Assembly (NCBI GenBank): GCA_900770275.1
Contig: CAAGJS010000234.1
Location: 1-41,871, forward strand
DNA length: 41,871 nucleotides
Direction: 5' to 3'
Source: Erysipelotrichaceae bacterium
Lineage (GTDB): Bacteria > Bacillota_I > Bacilli_A > Erysipelotrichales > Erysipelotrichaceae
Shown: positions 1-7,822 of the stretch, one piece after another
Position numbering within the stretch: position 1 is the stretch's first letter
Layout: every line of letters starts with the position of its first letter
Notes under the pieces: model-generated
Told to the model about the DNA's origin: nothing
The model's database searches: none
What the model saw: the letters and a program-made list of their open reading frames with translations, nothing else
Program-made: the position numbers and the translations under genes

Positions 1-1110
1 AGCGAACAGATGACCTTATTGGCAAAGACGTTCGGCTGCGTCAGATTTGTCTATAACCAAATGCTGGACATGCAGAATGAACGCTATGCCAATGGCGGAA
101 CGTATGTCAACACATACGGCATGAATTATCTTTTGACATCGTTGAAGCAGGAATACAAATGGCTGGCAGAAGTCGATGCGATTGCTTTGCAGAGTGCAAA
201 TGAACAATTGAATGCAGCCTTTCAACAACTTTTTGCCGGCGGCGGGCATCCGAAATTCAAAGCCAAGAATATGCATCGGGAAAGCTATACGTCCAAGTGC
301 ATTAATAACAATATTCGTATTATTGACAGTCATCACATTCAACTTCCGAAAATCGGATCGGTATATTTTCGCTCGGGAAGACTTCCGCATGGAAAGATCA
401 AGCGGGTGACAATTCGTCAGAATCCTGATGGACGAATCTATGCATCGGTTCTCTGCGAATACGAAGAAGTGGATCTTCCCAAAACAGGCAAGTCTGTCGG
501 CATTGATGTCGGTCTGAAGGATCTTGCCATTCTTTCAGACGGCACAAAGCTTGCTTTGCCCCGCTGGGATAAAGCATCTGAAGTTCAATTGCGCAAGTGG
601 CAGAGAATCGCGGCCCGACGGCTTCTGAAAGCCAAAGAAGCTATGAAGGCTGACTCATCTTTGAAACTTACGGATTTCAGGAACGATCAGAAAGCAAGAC
701 GCATGTGTGCAAAGATCCACGCTCATATTACCAATCAGCGAAAGGACTATCTGGATAAAGTAACAACTGCAATTGTCAGGAACTACGATGTGATTGCGAT
801 TGAAGACCTGAAAGCCAAGGGTATGATGCACAATCACGATCTTGCAAGAGCACTTGCCAACGCCGGATGGTCTAAGTTTGCAGGAATGCTGGCTTACAAG
901 TGTGCCTTCTATGGCAAAACGCTGATCAGAGTAAATCCTGCATATACCAGCCAGACATGTTCAATATGCGGCACAGTAAATAACCGGCTTGGCTATAACC
1001 ATTACGGCTGGTTAGCTGTCCGCGAATGGACGTGCCCTGTGTGCGAAACGCAGCATGATCGGGACATCAATGCGGCGCAGAACATTCTGCTGAACGCATT
1101 GAACGTTTAG
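1..1110 (+). CDS. tnpB: RNA-guided endonuclease TnpB (OrfB), 5' partial
   Basis: This is a TnpB-family nuclease, which in characterised elements is guided by an omega RNA from the right end and cuts the emptied donor site so that the element is retained. The reading frame is open to base 1, and an internal ATG at 10 is probably not the start because the usual N-terminal segment is missing. Numbered from that ATG, the RuvC residues look intact: Asp166 in GIDVGL, Glu265 in IEDL, and Asp352 in HDRDINAAQN. A zinc-ribbon is formed by Cys317/Cys320 and Cys342/Cys345. The C terminus is complete, ending in TAG at 1108-1110. Nothing in the visible part suggests inactivation, so it is probably catalytically competent. 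Confidence 0.93.
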   Translation, partial: SEQMTLLAKTFGCVRFVYNQMLDMQNERYANGGTYVNTYGMNYLLTSLKQEYKWLAEVDAIALQSANEQLNAAFQQLFAGGGHPKFKAKNMHRESYTSKCINNNIRIIDSHHIQLPKIGSVYFRSGRLPHGKIKRVTIRQNPDGRIYASVLCEYEEVDLPKTGKSVGIDVGLKDLAILSDGTKLALPRWDKASEVQLRKWQRIAARRLLKAKEAMKADSSLKLTDFRNDQKARRMCAKIHAHITNQRKDYLDKVTTAIVRNYDVIAIEDLKAKGMMHNHDLARALANAGWSKFAGMLAYKCAFYGKTLIRVNPAYTSQTCSICGTVNNRLGYNHYGWLAVREWTCPVCETQHDRDINAAQNILLNALNV

Positions 1111-1236
1111 ATCACAGCAATAGGCCCGGAACGGGCCATGGTAAATAATCTTCCCTCTGGATGTCGACTCTGACAGCAAGGCGGATGTTCCCAGAATCCA
1201 CGTCTATAGCCGTAAGGCTTAGGCGTGGTAGTTCAA
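1..1236 (+). mobile_element. IS200/IS605-family element, right part (left end outside window)
   Basis: The stretch contains a tnpB gene followed by about 125 non-coding bases that end in a strong hairpin and GTTCAA (1231-1236). A terminal hairpin followed by a short TTCAA-like tail is the expected right end of IS605-group elements, which move as single strands without making target duplications or terminal inverted repeats. The left end and any tnpA transposase lie upstream of the window, so I cannot say whether the element is autonomous. The boundary at 1236 is inferred from the hairpin and from the start of the neighbouring minus-strand gene. Confidence 0.75.
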
Positions 1237-1256
1237 TTTTCTGAGGTTATTTGTGC
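1100..1256 (+). ncRNA. candidate omega RNA (reRNA) scaffold plus guide
   Basis: The region after tnpB has two clear hairpins: GGCCCG/CGGGCC at 1123-1137, and a three-part stem at 1198-1228 (CCACG/CGTGG, CTA/TAG, AGCC/GGCT around a GTAA loop). It then ends in GTTCAA. In TnpB systems this right-end structure is the guide RNA scaffold, and the 16-20 bases just outside the element act as guide, here about 1237-1256. That guide would be antisense to the 3' end of the adjacent minus-strand lipoprotein gene. The 5' end given is a guess; only the hairpins and right boundary are seen directly. Confidence 0.6.
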
Positions 1257-2453
1257 ACCGAAATGATTCATCAGCCGCTCCAGTTCCTTCCACGTCACCG
1301 GCATGGCGCTGGCATGGCCAGGATGTTCAAATGGGACCATGACCTCGGCTGTTGTCGTACGGAAGTATCCATGCAGAAGATCTTCGCATTCAAAGATACG
1401 GAATCTTCCGCGTGTATAATCATCCGCTGCGATGTAGTACAAGCCGGTGCCGAAATCCTTCAGGACAACCGGTCCTTCCAGCGGATGCCAGGGAATGACC
1501 GGTTTTCTGTCTGTTTCTGTCAGCTTATTCCAGTCACTTCCAAGCGTACGGTACAGCCATGCATACTGGCGGGCAGGCGTGCGTTCATCTTTCCAGATCA
1601 TCACCCAGGTACCATTGATCTTTTCCAGGGTACCATCAATGATCGGGTATCCGGTATCAAACAGCACCGATGGCAGCGAAACACTGCGGAAGTCGGAAGT
1701 CGTGTTGTAATACATCGCCCCGTCCTCAATCGATGACCAGTAGATGACATAACAGTCCATGCGCCGATCATAAAAGCCTTCCGGTGCCCAGGCCTGTTCT
1801 TCACTCATCGTCAGCTCACTGGAAGAGCGATTGACCTTCAGCAGCCGTTCGTTGGTAAACTGTGTGCCATCCTTCAGCTCAAAGGCATAGATCTTAGGTT
1901 TATTGAAGCCCTGCGTTGCCAGCAGTTCCAGACTTCCGTCCTTTTTCCGTACAAACGAAGGATCGCGCAGACGCTTCGTTCCTTTGGATGGCTTGAGGAC
2001 CGGCTGATCGTTGTGCAATTTGAACCAGTAAGTGCCATTATAGGTATAGCCAAGCTTCAGCTGTTCCTTCGTCGGACCGCTGGCCTCAAAATATGGAATG
2101 ACATAGCCGACATACGGATCCAGAAGCAGCACATGATCCAGGGTGTAGGATTTACCATGGACCTCTGCCTTCAGAACAATCGGCTCATACTCCTGGGATT
2201 TCTCTGTCTTATAAATGGCATAATCACGGATCTCAGCCTCCCCGCTGCTGATGGTCCAGGCAATGGCTTCTCCGGATGCCGTCTTGTCAGGAAGAGTACT
2301 GTCATCATTCAGAAATGCATCGATTTGGTTCTGCAGCCAGGCTTCGGTTTCATCTTCGTAAACCGGCGGCACCGCCGCAGGTGGAGAAGAAGAACAGCCG
2401 GCTGAAAAGAGACACGAGGCAATCATCGCAAACACCAGCAGCACTTTCCGCAT
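1233..2453 (-). CDS. Lipoprotein with Ig-like domain and GH43-like beta-propeller
   Basis: This 406-residue protein begins with a lipoprotein signal peptide (lipobox FSAGC, Cys20). Residues about 45-120 resemble the atrophied bacterial Ig domain often fused to glycosidases. The remainder looks like a five-bladed GH43-type propeller, with RDPSF, WAPE and LEGP motifs matching positions of the acidic triad in arabinanase/xylosidase-like enzymes. It probably binds or cleaves a glycan at the outer membrane face. The start has a strong GGAGGGGG site, located at the end of the upstream peptidase gene. The stop codon at 1233-1235 lies within the right end of the IS element, so the last few residues may have been changed by insertion. 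Substrate cannot be told. Confidence 0.72.
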   Translation of the reverse strand: MRKVLLVFAMIASCLFSAGCSSSPPAAVPPVYEDETEAWLQNQIDAFLNDDSTLPDKTASGEAIAWTISSGEAEIRDYAIYKTEKSQEYEPIVLKAEVHGKSYTLDHVLLLDPYVGYVIPYFEASGPTKEQLKLGYTYNGTYWFKLHNDQPVLKPSKGTKRLRDPSFVRKKDGSLELLATQGFNKPKIYAFELKDGTQFTNERLLKVNRSSSELTMSEEQAWAPEGFYDRRMDCYVIYWSSIEDGAMYYNTTSDFRSVSLPSVLFDTGYPIIDGTLEKINGTWVMIWKDERTPARQYAWLYRTLGSDWNKLTETDRKPVIPWHPLEGPVVLKDFGTGLYYIAADDYTRGRFRIFECEDLLHGYFRTTTAEVMVPFEHPGHASAMPVTWKELERLMNHFGAQITSEN

Positions 2454-2457
2454 AGGA

Positions 2458-3021
2458 TTACCCCCTCCAGCAATAGGCCGTGGCCGAAATCAGATGACAG
2501 CCATTATCGCGATCAACACAGTAAAACGTATCCGCATCCGCCTTCCAGCTATTCACCAGCCTGAGATACCGTGACCCGTCCGGATAGACGCGCCAGCCGG
2601 TACAGATTGTCCAGTGTCCTACATTGGGGCTGTACATCAGCTGAACGGATACGATTCTTCCCTGGCTGATCGCATTCTGAATCCCCCGAAAACCAAACAC
2701 CGGATAACTCAACAGAGGAATCCGATGGATTAATGCATAGGCTTCCATCTGTCCGGAAATCGTTAACAGCGGACCATTGCCGACAAAGCGGTGAACATTC
2801 TTGAACAGGGAAACACGATCATCCCCCTGTGGATTCCTTCCGTTTATTGAAAGCAGATAAAGAAAAACATTGGATGCGGCAACCGCTCCGCAATGATTCT
2901 TTGCCAGGGCGCTTGTCTCCCCGGTCGTAAACCAGGCAAGATTTGTATCCGGAAGACACTGTTCCGCATACGAGTTCTTGGGAAGCTGAGGGATCCGCAG
3001 AAAGCCGTAATCCTCAGCCAT
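2458..3021 (-). CDS. C39-like papain-fold cysteine peptidase
   Basis: The 187-residue protein has the order of residues expected for a C39/papain-like peptidase: Cys44 in NHCGAVAASN, His136 in VGHW and Asn157 in LVNSW. There is no signal peptide or membrane segment, so it is probably cytoplasmic unless exported another way. C39-like domains cut leader peptides or act as amidases or peptidases, and here the substrate is unknown. The start overlaps the end of the FAD dehydrogenase by 8 bases and the stop is 4 bases before the lipoprotein start, so the three genes are almost surely co-transcribed. The family call rests on the catalytic triad pattern. Confidence 0.65.
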   Translation of the reverse strand: MAEDYGFLRIPQLPKNSYAEQCLPDTNLAWFTTGETSALAKNHCGAVAASNVFLYLLSINGRNPQGDDRVSLFKNVHRFVGNGPLLTISGQMEAYALIHRIPLLSYPVFGFRGIQNAISQGRIVSVQLMYSPNVGHWTICTGWRVYPDGSRYLRLVNSWKADADTFYCVDRDNGCHLISATAYCWRG

Positions 3022-4396
3022 CGACCTTCTCTTCCAGCATATGATCGGCCACGATCAGGCCATTGGCAGCAGCCTGCGAAAGGGAACGGGTAAATCCCGC
3101 CCCGTCGCCAAGCGCATAGATATGGCTCGTGCCATCCAGCTCAAAATCATGGCAGGACGGACGTGCACTGTAGTACTTGCACTCGACACCATACAGCAGC
3201 GTATCGTAGTTGGCGGTACCTGGTGCAACGGCGTTGAGGGCATGAAGCGTCTCAATGATGTTATCAAGCTGACGCTTCGGCATGCACAGGCTCAGATCAC
3301 CCGGAACCGCCGCAAGCGTCGGCCGAACGCTGGACTGAGCCAGCCGTGACACGGTTGTTCTCTGTCCGCTTTCAAGATCCCCCAGTCTCTGTACCAGCAC
3401 ATAGCCGCCGGAAATCTTGTTGGCAAGGGAAGCGACATAGCGCGCATATTCGACCGGCTGGTCAAATGGTTCCGTAAAGAAGGTGCTCGAAAGAAGCGCA
3501 AAGTTGCTGTTGGCAGACTGGCGGGCGGCATCCTTGTAGGAATGACCATTGACCGTCAAGACACCATCCGAGTTTTCCGTAACGACATAGCCGCGCTCAT
3601 TGAAGCAGAACATGCGGACCTTGTCGCCATAATGTCCCGCCTTGTAGTAAATCTTCGGCTCATAGATTTTTTTGGAGAACTGTTCCCAGATTTCATACGG
3701 CAGCTCGACACGTACACCGATATCAACCTGGTTGTTGGTCATGGCAATCTGATTATTCCGGCACCATTCCTCAAACATCCGATTGCCAATGCGGCCGACC
3801 GCAAAGACAATCGCTGTACCGGTAACAGAATGTTCCTGGCCATGCTGAGTATAGGTGACGGTATGGGTGTCCTTGTTCACATCGGTCACATCGGCCAGTG
3901 TCTCAATGGTGATTTTTTCTTCAAGGGTCTGAATCATCGTCAGCATCGTGCCATAGTTGGCATCGGTACCGAGATGCTTGACCTGCGCCTGCTGCATATG
4001 CAGGTCGTACTTGAGACACTCCGCCTTCAGCTGCGAATCCGGCATATAACGTTCATTGTCAGCTCCGCACTTCTGCAGAATCTGATCCGCCTGTTCAATA
4101 TAGGCAACAACCTTCTCGGCCGGCATATAATCCGGCAGCCAGCCACCGTATTCCGCCGTAATGTTGTATTTTCCATCGGAAAAGGCGCCGGCACCGGCCA
4201 TGCCTTCCATGATCGCGCAGGGCTTGCACTTGAGGCAGCGCTGCGACTTTCCGGCGACGATCGGGCAGCTGCGGTCTTCCAGCTTTCTGCCCTTTTCCAG
4301 CATCAGAATCTTCAGGTCCGGCTTTTTCTCTGCCAGTCTCCAGGCACACATCAGGCCGCCGATTCCGCCGCCGATGATAATGACATCATATTCCAT
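3014..4396 (-). CDS. FAD-dependent dehydrogenase (COG2509-like)
   Basis: This 460-residue protein opens with a Rossmann dinucleotide-binding motif (VIIIGGGIGGLMCAWRLAE) and an acidic strand-end EKG. A cysteine cluster, CLKCKPC, follows near residue 55, before GAGAFSDGKYN. This arrangement fits the uncharacterised FAD-dependent dehydrogenase family COG2509, and a C-terminal segment with YALGDGAGFTRSLSQAAANG is the second FAD contact. The substrate of the family is unknown. It starts 6 bases after the flippase stop, with AAGGAG inside the flippase end, so it belongs to the same operon. Its link to polysaccharide export is contextual only. Confidence 0.78.
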   Translation of the reverse strand: MEYDVIIIGGGIGGLMCAWRLAEKKPDLKILMLEKGRKLEDRSCPIVAGKSQRCLKCKPCAIMEGMAGAGAFSDGKYNITAEYGGWLPDYMPAEKVVAYIEQADQILQKCGADNERYMPDSQLKAECLKYDLHMQQAQVKHLGTDANYGTMLTMIQTLEEKITIETLADVTDVNKDTHTVTYTQHGQEHSVTGTAIVFAVGRIGNRMFEEWCRNNQIAMTNNQVDIGVRVELPYEIWEQFSKKIYEPKIYYKAGHYGDKVRMFCFNERGYVVTENSDGVLTVNGHSYKDAARQSANSNFALLSSTFFTEPFDQPVEYARYVASLANKISGGYVLVQRLGDLESGQRTTVSRLAQSSVRPTLAAVPGDLSLCMPKRQLDNIIETLHALNAVAPGTANYDTLLYGVECKYYSARPSCHDFELDGTSHIYALGDGAGFTRSLSQAAANGLIVADHMLEEKVDG

Positions 4397-4402
4397 AGTT
4401 TC

Positions 4403-5962
4403 TTACTCCTTCTGTCCCTGCCTTTCCATCTTCTTCTGCCGACGGCGGGCAAGAACGGTACGTCCCCGGACAATCAGATGACGGAAGCCAGGGAAAAACA
4501 GCGCATACAGAGCTGCAGTCGCAGCCAGAACAATCACACCAAGAATAAGGATATTGATGATTAACGGAATGACGCCGGTAATCGCATGGGGCGCAAAGAA
4601 CTTCCGCCACAGCTGCCAGGAGCCAAAGCCAATGCCAAACGCCATGGCAAGCCTGCTCAGTACCAGCAGAACATATTTCCGTACCGGCAGATGAAACACC
4701 TTGTCATAGACCAGCTTCGGATTGTAGCTGAAGTCCACGGTCCAGTAGGCAATCGCCGTACCAAGAACGGCGCCGGCAATGCCGAACTTTCCAACCAGCA
4801 GAATGCTGAGAATGATCTTCACTGCCGCAAGCAGATATCCGTTATTGCGGGCGTTGACATAAAGACCATTCGCGTCGCGGACGATGATGATCGGCTGACG
4901 CAGCGTCGTATAGAAAATGTTGAGGGCAAGCCAGAAACAGACGCCGACATCGACGGCATACAGCGGATCATGCTGCATCCAGATGGGAATGAACTCCGGC
5001 AGCACCGTAAAGATGCACACCGCAACGACCGTCGCAAGATAGGCGGCAAAGTTAAAGAACTCCAGAAAGATCGGATAGGATTCGCGCTTGGGATCGTTGA
5101 ACAGGTTGCCGAAGCTGTTCATCGGCGACTGCACCATGGACTGCGAAATCTTACCGATGTTTTCCGAAAGATAGGAATAGTTGCCATAGACGGAGCTCAT
5201 TGCGTAGCCAAGCTCACCCGAAATGATGATGCTGTCGGTCTGCGACAGGGCAAGTTCCGAAAGGCGCTGAACCATGGCATACGGAGCCTTGTCACGGAAG
5301 GAATGATCCGTTGTATCAGTCGGCTTTTCCTTGAGCCATGGATATTCACGGAAGCCGATGATTCTTGCCCCGGTATTGGACACCAGAATGTTGCCGGCTT
5401 CAACCAGCAGAATCGCAAAGAAGCTGGCTCCGAAATGTATCAGCAGTACCATCAGTGCCATTCTGAGGATGGCGACGGTCTGAATCAGGATATTGATCTT
5501 ATACTCCTTCTGATCGGCCATGATGACAAAATTCGGACCCATCAGGAAGTAGCTGATGCCATAGGGAAGTGCCAATAACAGAACGGTCGCAACTGTCTTG
5601 CTGTAGGACAGCGGAGACTCGGAAAAATACGGGAACAGCAGAGCGACGACCACCGAAGCCACAATGACAATCACACCGGTGATGCGGAAAACACGAACCG
5701 CACCATAATAGATGCGCTTGACCCCTTCCCGATCATTTTCCGCCAGGGGCTTATAGAGAAGCTGGCGGAAGGCAAGCGAATACGCCAGCTCGCAGATGTT
5801 AAGAAAATTGATGACCTGGGCAACCGTCAGCTGCAGGCCATTGACCTCGGACCCGTAAGCGTTGATGAAAAGGCGGACCTTGATAAAGCCGATAATCGGC
5901 AGAATAATGGCCGCAATGGTACTGACGATGAAGTTGTAGAAACTGTAGCGGGTTCTCGACGT
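4403..5962 (-). CDS. Wzx-type polysaccharide flippase with apparent ACG start
   Basis: The frame encodes a 519-residue polytopic membrane protein of the MATE/Wzx polysaccharide exporter type, expected to flip lipid-linked oligosaccharide units across the membrane. The first 96 residues before the only near-cognate internal start (GTG at 5674) are clearly family-like (SRTRYSFYNFIVSTIAA, then FINAYGSEVNGLQLTVAQ), so the gene cannot start at 5674. No ATG, GTG or TTG exists upstream in frame before a TGA. ACG at 5962-5960 lies 7 bases after a perfect AAGGAG (5975-5970), exactly where ATG would be expected. Either ACG serves as a weak start, or a T-to-C change has nearly silenced the gene. The upstream glycosyltransferase ends 14 bases before. 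Confidence 0.8.
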   Translation of the reverse strand, partial: TSRTRYSFYNFIVSTIAAIILPIIGFIKVRLFINAYGSEVNGLQLTVAQVINFLNICELAYSLAFRQLLYKPLAENDREGVKRIYYGAVRVFRITGVIVIVASVVVALLFPYFSESPLSYSKTVATVLLLALPYGISYFLMGPNFVIMADQKEYKINILIQTVAILRMALMVLLIHFGASFFAILLVEAGNILVSNTGARIIGFREYPWLKEKPTDTTDHSFRDKAPYAMVQRLSELALSQTDSIIISGELGYAMSSVYGNYSYLSENIGKISQSMVQSPMNSFGNLFNDPKRESYPIFLEFFNFAAYLATVVAVCIFTVLPEFIPIWMQHDPLYAVDVGVCFWLALNIFYTTLRQPIIIVRDANGLYVNARNNGYLLAAVKIILSILLVGKFGIAGAVLGTAIAYWTVDFSYNPKLVYDKVFHLPVRKYVLLVLSRLAMAFGIGFGSWQLWRKFFAPHAITGVIPLIINILILGVIVLAATAALYALFFPGFRHLIVRGRTVLARRRQKKMERQGQKE

Positions 5963-5975
5963 AGTACTTCTCCTT
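5960..5975 (-). promoter_or_regulatory. RBS AAGGAG placed for an ACG initiation codon
   Basis: On the minus strand AAGGAG (5975-5970) follows directly after the glycosyltransferase stop and is separated by 7 bases from ACG (5962-5960). The spacing is ideal for initiation. There is no competing ATG, GTG or TTG in the flippase frame nearby, so this site decides the start. Confidence 0.6.
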
Positions 5976-5976
5976 T

Positions 5977-6954
5977 TCAGCCGCGGATTCTTCGATTGAA
6001 GAGCGCTGCCGTTTTTTCATTATAACAGGCCAGGAATATCCGGTTTTTCCAGCCAAGGTTGCTGATATAGCGGTTGTGCCTCCAATTGGGAAATTCGTTT
6101 CTCATTACATCCCTGGCCTTCGCAGCACATTCCTGACACCAGTCGCTGCGGATGAAGCGGAACATGCCGTAGAGACACAGATGTTCGATATGCAGATATT
6201 CCAGTTCCTCGTGATAGGCATCATAGAGACCGGCAAAGTGAAATTCCTTCCGTACCAGATCCAGAACAGAAAAAATATCTTTCACACGCGGATCGTGAAC
6301 CGATCCCATGATTGAGTCGCTGTGCTGGCGGTAATGAATGCCGCACATGGGCAGGTAAGCAATCCGATCCGACTTTGCAAAAAGAATCGTCGTTACCGGA
6401 ATGTCCTCATACCAGCTATGCAATGGATAGCGATAGCCATCCTCCGATGTAAACAGATCGGCACGGTACAGCTTGTTCCAGGCAAACATCGGGGAAAGCA
6501 GCGCCTTCTTCTGAACCGTGTCTGCCTGCCATTCACTGAGGCCCTTCATGACAAAGCGTTTTGATGGATCCTCAAACCAGTACTCCAGATCACAGACGCA
6601 GACGTCAGCCTGATCTTTTTCGATCTGTCGATACAGATTCTCATAGAGATCCGGCTCAATCCAGTCGTCGCTGTCAAGAAAAGCAAGACAGCATCCTTTT
6701 ACATAGGTCAGGCCGAAATTGCGGGCATCCGAGAGGCCGCCGTTCGGTTTCGTGACGAGCTGAAACAGATCGGGATATTGATTGACATATTTACCAGCGA
6801 TGGCCGGGGTATCATCCGTACTTCCGTCATTGACCAGAATCACCTGCATATGATCCCGGAATGTTGAGGCGGCCAGTGAATCAAGACACGTCGAAAGATA
6901 TCTGGCGGCGTTATACATCGGCACGATGACAGAGACGAGAATTTCCTCATTCAT
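5977..6954 (-). CDS. GT2 family glycosyltransferase
   Basis: The 325-residue protein has a GT-A fold N terminus: VSVIVPMYNAARYLSTCLDS, NDGSTDDTP, NGGLSDARN and the metal-binding LDSDDWIEPD. These mark a family 2 inverting glycosyltransferase that adds a sugar to a lipid-linked repeat unit on the cytoplasmic side. There are no obvious membrane segments. It is the first gene of an operon that runs into the flippase, dehydrogenase, peptidase and lipoprotein. The ATG at 6954 has no Shine-Dalgarno site and lies 10 bases after an extended -10 box, so its mRNA should be nearly leaderless. The sugar transferred is unknown. Confidence 0.88.
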   Translation of the reverse strand: MNEEILVSVIVPMYNAARYLSTCLDSLAASTFRDHMQVILVNDGSTDDTPAIAGKYVNQYPDLFQLVTKPNGGLSDARNFGLTYVKGCCLAFLDSDDWIEPDLYENLYRQIEKDQADVCVCDLEYWFEDPSKRFVMKGLSEWQADTVQKKALLSPMFAWNKLYRADLFTSEDGYRYPLHSWYEDIPVTTILFAKSDRIAYLPMCGIHYRQHSDSIMGSVHDPRVKDIFSVLDLVRKEFHFAGLYDAYHEELEYLHIEHLCLYGMFRFIRSDWCQECAAKARDVMRNEFPNWRHNRYISNLGWKNRIFLACYNEKTAALFNRRIRG

Positions 6955-6958
6955 AACG

Positions 6959-7004
6959 AAAAAAATTATAGCACAGCACCCGGTTTGCCAACCGGACGCT
7001 GTGC
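6959..7004 (-). terminator. Intrinsic terminator after the thioredoxin-like lipoprotein gene
   Basis: Minus-strand stem GCACAGC/GCTGTGC (7004-6998 with 6977-6971), with inner AACCGG pairing, is followed by TATAATTTTTTT. The U-run starts about 5 bases after the stem, which is slightly far but workable. It ends the operon that finishes at 7025. Confidence 0.7.
6965..6991 (-). promoter_or_regulatory. Extended -10 promoter embedded in terminator
   Basis: TGCTATAAT on the minus strand gives a perfect -10 (6970-6965) with the extended TGn element. TTGGCA (6991-6986) could be a -35 at a short 15-base spacing. The TGC is part of the terminator stem of the preceding operon. Transcription should begin around 6958, about 4 bases before the glycosyltransferase ATG. 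Confidence 0.6.
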
Positions 7005-7024
7005 CATGTGTCTACATGTATCGG

Positions 7025-7822
7025 TTAATTGAAGAAAGAATCAAATATCGCCTTTTCATCGGCGAGAATGCCATCATCCAGATCCTGATAGGCATCGGTC
7101 TGTGATGGGGATGTGCCGGTCGTCATTGCGGTCACGGTTCCCTTTTCAATCTTCAGAAACGTCGGCGCATAGATGCGCTTTTCACCGGTATCAACCGTAT
7201 TGCCATCATCATCCTCTAACGTATATTCTGTCAGGAACGAATCTGCAGCCTTCAGCAGTACGCTATAGGCACCCGTTCCAAAGCCGGTCTGAACCGCTTT
7301 GCCATCCTGAAGCTCATAGCGGTCGCGGAGCACTTCATTATGGTCAGCATCCCAGATCTGCACGTAATAGATGGTATCGACGCCATGTTCACCTGCCGAA
7401 GCCAGCGCCTGCTCAATGACGCTGCGGCACCACGGACACTGTTCGTCGCCGATATAGAGATAGAAGGTGCCGCCATTCTGAATCTTGGAAGCAGCCTCAT
7501 CACCCGTAATTTCGACGATGGGATTGTTATCCGGAATGGATACGCTCCGATACGTCTTACCGGAGGATGTTTCCGTTCCATTGAGGGATTCATACTCCTC
7601 CTTGAAGGATGTGGAAGCAGATGTGGATGTACTGGCTGTCCCTTCTCCTTCCGGCGCCGCCGTATCATCCGCACATTCAACGAAGATATCGCAGCCCTGT
7701 GTTCCAGAACCTGCAGATGTTGGTGAGGCGGTGGCGGCCGTAGCTGCAGTGCTGCTGCCGCAGCCAGCCAGCAGGATCAATGCCAGCACTGCGGATTTAA
7801 TTGCCTGATTTGTGGTTTTCAT
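7025..7822 (-). CDS. Thioredoxin-like lipoprotein with CPWC motif
   Basis: The 265-residue protein has a lipoprotein signal (LLAGC, Cys21) and a Ser/Thr/Ala-rich low-complexity linker to about residue 75. A thioredoxin-like domain then carries Cys129-Pro-Trp-Cys132 in YLYIGDEQCPWCRSV. A surface-anchored thiol-disulfide or thiol-protection role outside the membrane is likely. The second of two tandem ATGs (7822) is chosen because it is 4 bases from AGGAG, while the first is only 1 base away. The gene overlaps the upstream glycosyltransferase by about 26 bases and is the last gene before a terminator. Partner proteins are unknown. Confidence 0.75.
   Translation of the reverse strand: MKTTNQAIKSAVLALILLAGCGSSTAATAATASPTSAGSGTQGCDIFVECADDTAAPEGEGTASTSTSASTSFKEEYESLNGTETSSGKTYRSVSIPDNNPIVEITGDEAASKIQNGGTFYLYIGDEQCPWCRSVIEQALASAGEHGVDTIYYVQIWDADHNEVLRDRYELQDGKAVQTGFGTGAYSVLLKAADSFLTEYTLEDDDGNTVDTGEKRIYAPTFLKIEKGTVTAMTTGTSPSQTDAYQDLDDGILADEKAIFDSFFN

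Noticed and set aside
1198..1228. Right-end hairpin as an ordinary terminator of tnpB
   Set aside because: No adequate U-tract follows the stem, and its position fits an IS605 right end and guide scaffold.
4403..5674. Flippase starting at GTG 5674
   Set aside because: This would remove 96 upstream residues that are clearly flippase-like and in frame.
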